From Anoxybacterium sp963668245 (lineage in GTDB: Bacteria; Bacillota; Clostridia; Peptostreptococcales; Anaerovoracaceae): a stretch of 64,000 nucleotides of DNA. Positions 61,878 through 64,000 of this stretch are shown here, piece after piece. How positions within the stretch are numbered: position 1 is the first letter of the stretch; each line of letters begins with the position of its first letter. The notes below the pieces were generated by a model. It was not told the origin of the DNA and made no database searches. It saw only the letters and a list, made by a program, of their open reading frames with translations. The stretch spans positions 2,852,001 through 2,916,000 of the forward strand of contig OY764195.2 in assembly GCA_963668245.2 (NCBI GenBank), written 5' to 3'. Both the position numbers and the translations under genes were made by a program.

Positions 61878-64000
61878 TTACCATGTTCGGTGATCATTGA
61901 TTGTTCCTTTGATTCCATCAATTTTTAGAAGCTTTCCTACTTCTTCAAACAGACTCATCAATTTTTCTCTTCGGTAGGCATCAATGAGTTCATCACGGCA
62001 ACTGGCATTCAAATGATTCAGTTGTTTTACTACCTGTAGCACTTCAACTTCAAGCTCCAATTGCTTATAACCCAATCCCTTACTTTGATTTAGAAAACTG
62101 CTCAGTATCTGGTCGAACCTTTCAATGTCATCGATTGAATAACAGTAATAAGCCTCGAAAGGATTATCATAGATTTCTCCATCCATGCATCTTCTAATCT
62201 GACTAATAAGTCTTTGCCTTTCTTCTGTCTCTGCTTTTATATATTGCTCCATTAGGCATAGCAGATCGTTTACTTGATCGGGTGTATAGGTAATGCAAGC
62301 TTTCATATCGGCGATGATCTCGTCCTTCTTGTTTCTAAGTTCCACTAGATTTCTCTGGGTATTCATTATCTTCCACCCGCCTTTCCAAACAGTTTTTTCT
62401 TTATATGCCGGGGCATGTACAGCGAGGTTATATCGTTCATTCCCACACTTATACAAGCAGACGCCTCGCTGAGGGAACTTAATCAGGTTGTACTCTGACT
62501 CTTCTAACTGCAAGGTGTCCATGTAAAATTGCTTATCGATATTGCCTGCATTAAATAAAAACGTATGCGTAGGGATGGAGAACAGCGGTTTTGTCAGTTC
62601 CCTAATCCCCTCGATATTAAAATCTTCAAGGTTTTGAGAACTTAGAATGACCGATGATTCTTTCTTACGCACACGTTTCATAAAGTTTCGAATATATTCA
62701 ATTGCTGTGAGATTGGTCAAGAACAGATATAGTTCATCAATCCCGGCTGCTGTATTTCCTTCCGTCAGAAGCTTGTCGCTCATGAAGGACAGTATGTTAA
62801 AGAGCAAAGCGTTTTTAACATTTCGACTAGCTTGTAGCAGGCCCTTCACGCCAAACACAATGAAGCGATTCGATGAGATGTTGGTATGTCCATTGAAGAA
62901 TTTACTTTCAGCCCCCTTACACATGGAGTGAAGCCCAAGGAGTATTTCCTGAAGCAATTCTGTCGTATAAAGTTGAAATTTGCCTTTGTCATAGTTTTGA
63001 TATTCCTCTTCTATCAACTGGTAAAGGTCTGAAAGGATCGGATAGTCATTGGAACTTAAGCTTTTAAAATTGGTATTGTCACTGATATTCCACTTGCTAT
63101 ATAGCTTGCCAAGCATAATTTCAATGACATCGATATGCTTATCATCAAAGTCTTTATAGCATCTGAAAAAGTCTTTTAAGAATGAAATGTGCTGACTGAG
63201 TTTTGTTGCCTGTCTAAAAGCAATCGGTGCATCCTTATCTTGTGGCGATCCACCCTCATCCCATGTTTTGGGTTCAAGCGGATTGATCATGTACTCACCA
63301 GACATCAAATCTACAAAGCATCCACCGATGTTATCTGCTAGTTCCACATACTCATGCTCCGGATCAAGGCAAATGATATTCTTGCCAGATTCCAGTATGT
63401 TGCACAAAATGAGTTTCAAAAGATAGCTCTTGCCCTGACCAGAGTTTCCTAAGATGAGGATACAAGGATTGGTTTTGTCATCATCTCTCTTGTCAAAATC
63501 TACGATGACATTGGATCCGTACTTGTCTCTGCCTAAATAAAAGCCGTTGCTATCAGTCTTCCCAGAATAGTTGAAGGGGTATAAGTTAGCGACTGAGGAT
63601 GCTGGAAGCACCCTTTCATACTGACTGCCGAACACATTTCTACCCGTTGGTCCGACACACATAAAACCCTGCTGCTGTCTAAGCATCAACCGATCCACAT
63701 TCAATTTGCTTCTTACAAGTTCAGTCAAAACATCCGTCTGCAAGAGCTTTAAGCCATCCATATCACTAGCAGTAAGTTCAATATAAACAGCACAGTGAAG
63801 CAGTGGTTCTCTATTTCGGTGCATGGTAGATACCAAGGTAACCACATCTTGAAGGTTGCTTTCGGCTGTGACGGTTTGCTGAAGATCATTCGTGCTTGTG
63901 GAATGCATTCGGTTCTTGTTGGCTGCATTGTGTATGATTTTCTTTTCCTCTGTTGCTGTCACCTGTCTTGTATAGATACGTAATGTAACTCCATCTTTTT
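61878..64000 (-). CDS. VirB4-like conjugation ATPase (N-terminus outside window), with extra C-domain
   Basis: The frame remains open to the right edge, so the start is beyond the window; a GTG at 63962 has no ribosome site. The visible part has Walker A GNSGQGKSYLL (about 60 residues before the middle), DPEHEYVELADNIGG and Walker B GIDELYLFLTNL, as in VirB4/TraE energising ATPases of type IV channels. The normal end (AVHAPAYKEKTVWKGG) runs without a stop into a 160-residue helical domain starting WKIMNTQRNLVELRNKK. GGTGGAAG lies before the internal ATG 62367, so that domain may originally have been a separate gene. Confidence 0.9.
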   Translation of the reverse strand, partial: KDGVTLRIYTRQVTATEEKKIIHNAANKNRMHSTSTNDLQQTVTAESNLQDVVTLVSTMHRNREPLLHCAVYIELTASDMDGLKLLQTDVLTELVRSKLNVDRLMLRQQQGFMCVGPTGRNVFGSQYERVLPASSVANLYPFNYSGKTDSNGFYLGRDKYGSNVIVDFDKRDDDKTNPCILILGNSGQGKSYLLKLILCNILESGKNIICLDPEHEYVELADNIGGCFVDLMSGEYMINPLEPKTWDEGGSPQDKDAPIAFRQATKLSQHISFLKDFFRCYKDFDDKHIDVIEIMLGKLYSKWNISDNTNFKSLSSNDYPILSDLYQLIEEEYQNYDKGKFQLYTTELLQEILLGLHSMCKGAESKFFNGHTNISSNRFIVFGVKGLLQASRNVKNALLFNILSFMSDKLLTEGNTAAGIDELYLFLTNLTAIEYIRNFMKRVRKKESSVILSSQNLEDFNIEGIRELTKPLFSIPTHTFLFNAGNIDKQFYMDTLQLEESEYNLIKFPQRGVCLYKCGNERYNLAVHAPAYKEKTVWKGGWKIMNTQRNLVELRNKKDEIIADMKACITYTPDQVNDLLCLMEQYIKAETEERQRLISQIRRCMDGEIYDNPFEAYYCYSIDDIERFDQILSSFLNQSKGLGYKQLELEVEVLQVVKQLNHLNASCRDELIDAYRREKLMSLFEEVGKLLKIDGIKGTINDHRTW

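Larger units (their letters stand above)
21922..64000. mobile_element. Integrative and conjugative element, left end and most of body
   Basis: Three large serine recombinases at the left end (22.4-26.6 kb) and a Tn1549/CTn-like transfer module at 50-64 kb (VirD4, Toprim protein, relaxase, RHH protein, M23 peptidase, VirB4) are joined by regulators and a stack of defence cargo. The right end is beyond the window. The exact left boundary is uncertain (between about 21.89 and 22.45 kb). Nearly all genes run leftward, so the recombinases are distal to the transfer genes. Confidence 0.8.

Overview
The window comes from a low-GC, Gram-positive, anaerobic bacterium, most probably a clostridial Firmicute. 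The evidence is strong Shine-Dalgarno sites, AT-rich codon use, an anaerobe-type Hcp, a flavodiiron protein, clostridial-type large serine recombinases and a Tn1549/CTn-like conjugation module. I cannot name the species. I see no tRNA, rRNA or CRISPR array.

Layout, left to right. (A) 1-11.1 kb is accessory DNA. It holds a three-gene minus-strand unit (metallo-beta-lactamase-fold hydrolase cut by the window edge, four-helix membrane protein, unrecognised 369-residue protein), an intact IS21-family element inserted beside an IS66 remnant, a large helicase with a probable nuclease end, and a lone serine recombinase. (B) 11.2-21.9 kb looks like host chromosome for nitric oxide/nitrogen-oxide stress. 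A seven-gene minus-strand run encodes cupin, flavodiiron protein, Hcp, a diguanylate cyclase, a chemoreceptor, a CGGC protein and a flavin split-barrel protein. The cyclase and chemoreceptor share a NarX-like P-box sensor. Two Crp/Fnr regulators with palindromic operators flank it, along with a split permease and an iron-sulfur membrane protein. (C) 21.9 kb to beyond 64 kb is an integrative and conjugative element (ICE). Three serine recombinases mark its left end. A candidate structured RNA, a sigma-like factor, an ArpU-like regulator and an XRE/ImmA pair under a LexA-type box follow.

The ICE cargo (29.6-50 kb) is a stack of defence systems. It has a TIR-TIR-caspase operon resembling the caspase-type (type IV) Thoeris system, preceded by HD-domain and DUF4139 genes. 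It has an McrBC-WYL locus in which mcrB and mcrC each carry an in-frame stop. It has a type I restriction-modification system with a silent tandem array of hsdS target-recognition cassettes and its own tyrosine recombinase. Four cargo transcription units share an unusual promoter: CTGTCCG (CTATCCG once), then exactly 22 nt, then a TATAAT-like hexamer. This suggests co-ordinated control by an ICE factor.

The transfer module (50-64 kb, minus strand) runs from VirB4 through amidoligase, GGCT, M23 peptidase, small accessory proteins, a candidate oriT, an RHH accessory protein, a relaxase with Sel1-like repeats, a Toprim protein and the VirD4 coupling protein. The VirB4 gene is cut by the right edge.
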